Shown piece by piece: positions 5,139 through 6,955 of a stretch of DNA of 6,955 nt. Location: contig JASEHA010000120.1 in the NCBI GenBank assembly GCA_030018795.1, positions 1-6,955 on the forward strand, written 5' to 3'. Position numbers and translations under genes: made by a program. The notes below the pieces were generated by a model, which saw only the letters and a program-made list of their open reading frames with translations, was not told the origin of the DNA and made no database searches. The DNA comes from a bacterium (GTDB taxonomy: Bacteria > UBA9089 > CG2-30-40-21). Numbering within the stretch: the first letter of the stretch is position 1; each line of letters begins with the position of its first letter.

Positions 5139-6955
5139 TTAAATCTCCACACGGGTAATAACACCATGTAGTTTGTTTGAAGGAAGTTTGTAGAACTGAC
5201 CAAAGGATGGTGTTAAATCCTTAATCATTGAAAATATCTTCCAGATAACGTTTCCAGTCGCAATATCATCAAGGCCGTAGAAGATTGCCTTAGGATTTAT
5301 CTCAGCTTGCTCTAATATCTCCTCTACATCAATAATCGTCATATATCCCAGTTGTATCTCAAATACACTTATACCCTCTGCAATGTCCTCTTTGAAAAAA
5401 CCAATGGCTTCGAAAGGGTCATCCAGCGTGATTATGGAGACAAACACATTGTCCTCATAGATTATATTGTTGGTGAACATTGTATTAGTAATATACGGTG
5501 GAATATTCTTTGTACCCCTGGTGAAGAAAATGGCTGTGCCTTTAATCTTGCTCATTGTTTTATATGCCTCATTATATTTCCCAAGGAAAGCATCAATATC
5601 CATCAATTTAATTGTGTTATAAAGCCTTTTCTGTCCTAATGTATAGATCATAATTATACTAAATGGAATTAATGCAAGGATAATTGACCAATAACCGCCA
5701 TGAGGTATTTTATATATATTTGATGCCAGAAATATTATAGCAACAACAGTTACAAAAAAAGAGATAATGGCAGAGGGGATTTTACCTTTTAACCAAAATA
5801 TCCAGGCCATCATAATACCTGTTAGGACCATTGTCCCGGTAACAGCGAGGCCATAAGCCGCACTAAGACGATGTGATTCCTTAAACTCATACATAATAAA
5901 TAAAACAGCCGCCAGCAAAAACCAATTCGCAACCCCAATATATATCTGTGATTTCAATTTAGCCGATGTATAATCAACCTTGAGCAGAGGCATAATATGG
6001 GTTGTTATGCCTTGATAGATAATGGAAAACATCCCGCTAATCAGAGCCTGAGAGGCTATGATTGTGGCTATTATGCTGAGGATAAGAAACGGAACATAGA
6101 GAATTTGTGCTTGATAAAATATCATGGCAAAAAGAATGTTCTTTGCCTCTGGATGCTGAATGATATGAGCACCCTGACCAAGATAATTTAACAAGAGGGC
6201 AATAAATACAAAATACCATGCTCTGACAATGGGTTTTCGTCCTAAATGCCCCATATCGGCATATAATGCCTCACCACCTGTGGCACAGAGAATAACCCCT
6301 GAAAGCACGAAAAACCCGCTAATACCGTTTTCCATGAAAAATTTAAAGGCATAGATAGGATGAACAGCCATTATTACTGATGGCTGCTGAAATATTGAGA
6401 CAATCCCTGAAATGGTTAATGATAAAAACCAGACAAGCATTAATGGTCCAAAAATTCCGGCAATCTTTTCAGTTCCCTTTCTTTGAAAGGCAAACAGCAA
6501 TATTGCGATGATAGCGGCAATAAGGATAAGGCTTGTCTGCCTTGTCCCTTCCAACCCCGGGATTAAAAGTAAACCCTCAACAGCACTCATTATACTTATG
6601 GCAGGGGTAATTATACCATCACCAATAAAAAGGGATATGCCAATAAAAGAGAGCAGGGTAACAAATGCCATCTGTCTACCTGATTTCAAAAAGGGAACCA
6701 GGATTTCCTTTAGCACAATTATCCCGCCCTCACCCTTTTTGCCAAGGCTTGTAGCCAGCCAGGCATATTTAACGGTAACAAGTATAACCAGTGTCCAGAC
6801 AATAAGAGAAAGGACACCCATCACATTTTCTTGTGTCGGCTTGGTGAGGAGAAATATAACTGTCAACGTATATATCGGACTTGTCCCAATGTCTCCAAAA
6901 ACAAGACCAAGTGATTTTATAACACCGTCTAACGGCGATTCTTTTTCTTTTTCAA
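5139..6955 (-). CDS. kup: Kup/HAK/KT-family potassium uptake protein, 5' end beyond the window
   Basis: Kup proteins carry K+ into the cell across the inner membrane, probably by H+ symport. The visible part is 604 residues, against about 620 for E. coli Kup. It begins with a charged EKEKES stretch and then the family's GDIGTSP motif (20-26). Further landmarks are GEGG (74-77), GDGIITPAIS (111-120), GGEALYADMGH (226-236), NYLGQGA (256-262) and AAYGLAVTGTM (365-375). About 12 membrane segments are followed by a cytosolic C-terminal domain from about 440, which begins with GTAIFFTRG near 472-480. The protein ends in RVEI, like the VEI end of E. coli Kup. An in-frame TTG at 6864-6866 would remove the GDIGTSP motif and is not the start; the true start lies a few codons to the right of 6955. 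The gene ends one base before the ligase-like gene, so the two are likely transcribed together and translationally coupled. Confidence 0.96.
   Translation of the reverse strand, partial: EKEKESPLDGVIKSLGLVFGDIGTSPIYTLTVIFLLTKPTQENVMGVLSLIVWTLVILVTVKYAWLATSLGKKGEGGIIVLKEILVPFLKSGRQMAFVTLLSFIGISLFIGDGIITPAISIMSAVEGLLLIPGLEGTRQTSLILIAAIIAILLFAFQRKGTEKIAGIFGPLMLVWFLSLTISGIVSIFQQPSVIMAVHPIYAFKFFMENGISGFFVLSGVILCATGGEALYADMGHLGRKPIVRAWYFVFIALLLNYLGQGAHIIQHPEAKNILFAMIFYQAQILYVPFLILSIIATIIASQALISGMFSIIYQGITTHIMPLLKVDYTSAKLKSQIYIGVANWFLLAAVLFIMYEFKESHRLSAAYGLAVTGTMVLTGIMMAWIFWLKGKIPSAIISFFVTVVAIIFLASNIYKIPHGGYWSIILALIPFSIIMIYTLGQKRLYNTIKLMDIDAFLGKYNEAYKTMSKIKGTAIFFTRGTKNIPPYITNTMFTNNIIYEDNVFVSIITLDDPFEAIGFFKEDIAEGISVFEIQLGYMTIIDVEEILEQAEINPKAIFYGLDDIATGNVIWKIFSMIKDLTPSFGQFYKLPSNKLHGVITRVEI
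5145..5148 (-). promoter_or_regulatory. ribosome binding site of the ligase-like gene, embedded in the end of kup
   Basis: On the minus strand GGAG lies 7 bases before ATG 5137. It falls inside the last Val-Glu codons of kup, so ribosomes finishing kup uncover and use it directly. It decides the ligase start in favour of 5137. Confidence 0.75.

Noticed and set aside
5135..5203. Longer starts for the ligase-like gene at ATG 5203 or 5167
   Set aside because: Both lie inside kup, lack a well-spaced ribosome site and add residues before the first conserved membrane segment. ATG 5137 is preceded by GGAG at 7 bases.

Overview
The window reads as a stretch of bacterial chromosome at roughly 40-45% G+C by eye. 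It comes from a Gram-negative-type, probably anaerobic or anaerobe-descended organism. The Gram-negative inference rests on a large Wzy_C/O-antigen-ligase-type membrane protein. The anaerobic inference rests on an AhbC-type radical SAM enzyme, which belongs to the siroheme-dependent alternative heme route of sulfate reducers, many other anaerobes and archaea. MnmE shows that the host is a bacterium. The sequence alone does not identify the phylum.

Layout: four substantial genes all lie on the minus strand, so transcription runs from right to left. (1) At the right edge is a Kup-family potassium transporter. It lacks only a short piece of its N-terminus, and its frame stays open through the Kup GDIGTSP motif to the window end. 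(2) One base after its stop codon begins a 773-residue O-antigen ligase/polymerase-like protein with about 13 membrane segments and a C-terminal TPR array. (3) After 86 bases, which contain an imperfect inverted repeat and a strong ribosome binding site, comes an AhbC/NirJ1-type radical SAM/SPASM protein of 392 residues. It carries a small in-frame 9-bp tandem repeat. (4) After 31 bases comes mnmE, a complete 458-residue tRNA-modification GTPase. The left 142 bases hold only a weak convergent plus-strand ORF fragment of unknown identity.

The genes are packed like an operon: gaps are 1, 86 and 31 bases, and no gap holds a canonical GC-stem plus T-run terminator. They do not form an obvious pathway: K+ uptake, envelope glycan transfer, heme biosynthesis and tRNA wobble modification. 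The order may simply be a shared transcription unit of housekeeping genes. I see no mobile element, CRISPR array, tRNA or rRNA, and nothing that amounts to a new defence or biosynthetic system. The points most worth checking are the TPR-fused glycan ligase with its basic cytoplasmic-type insert, the cysteine set and micro-repeat of the AhbC-like protein, and the very tight kup-ligase junction.
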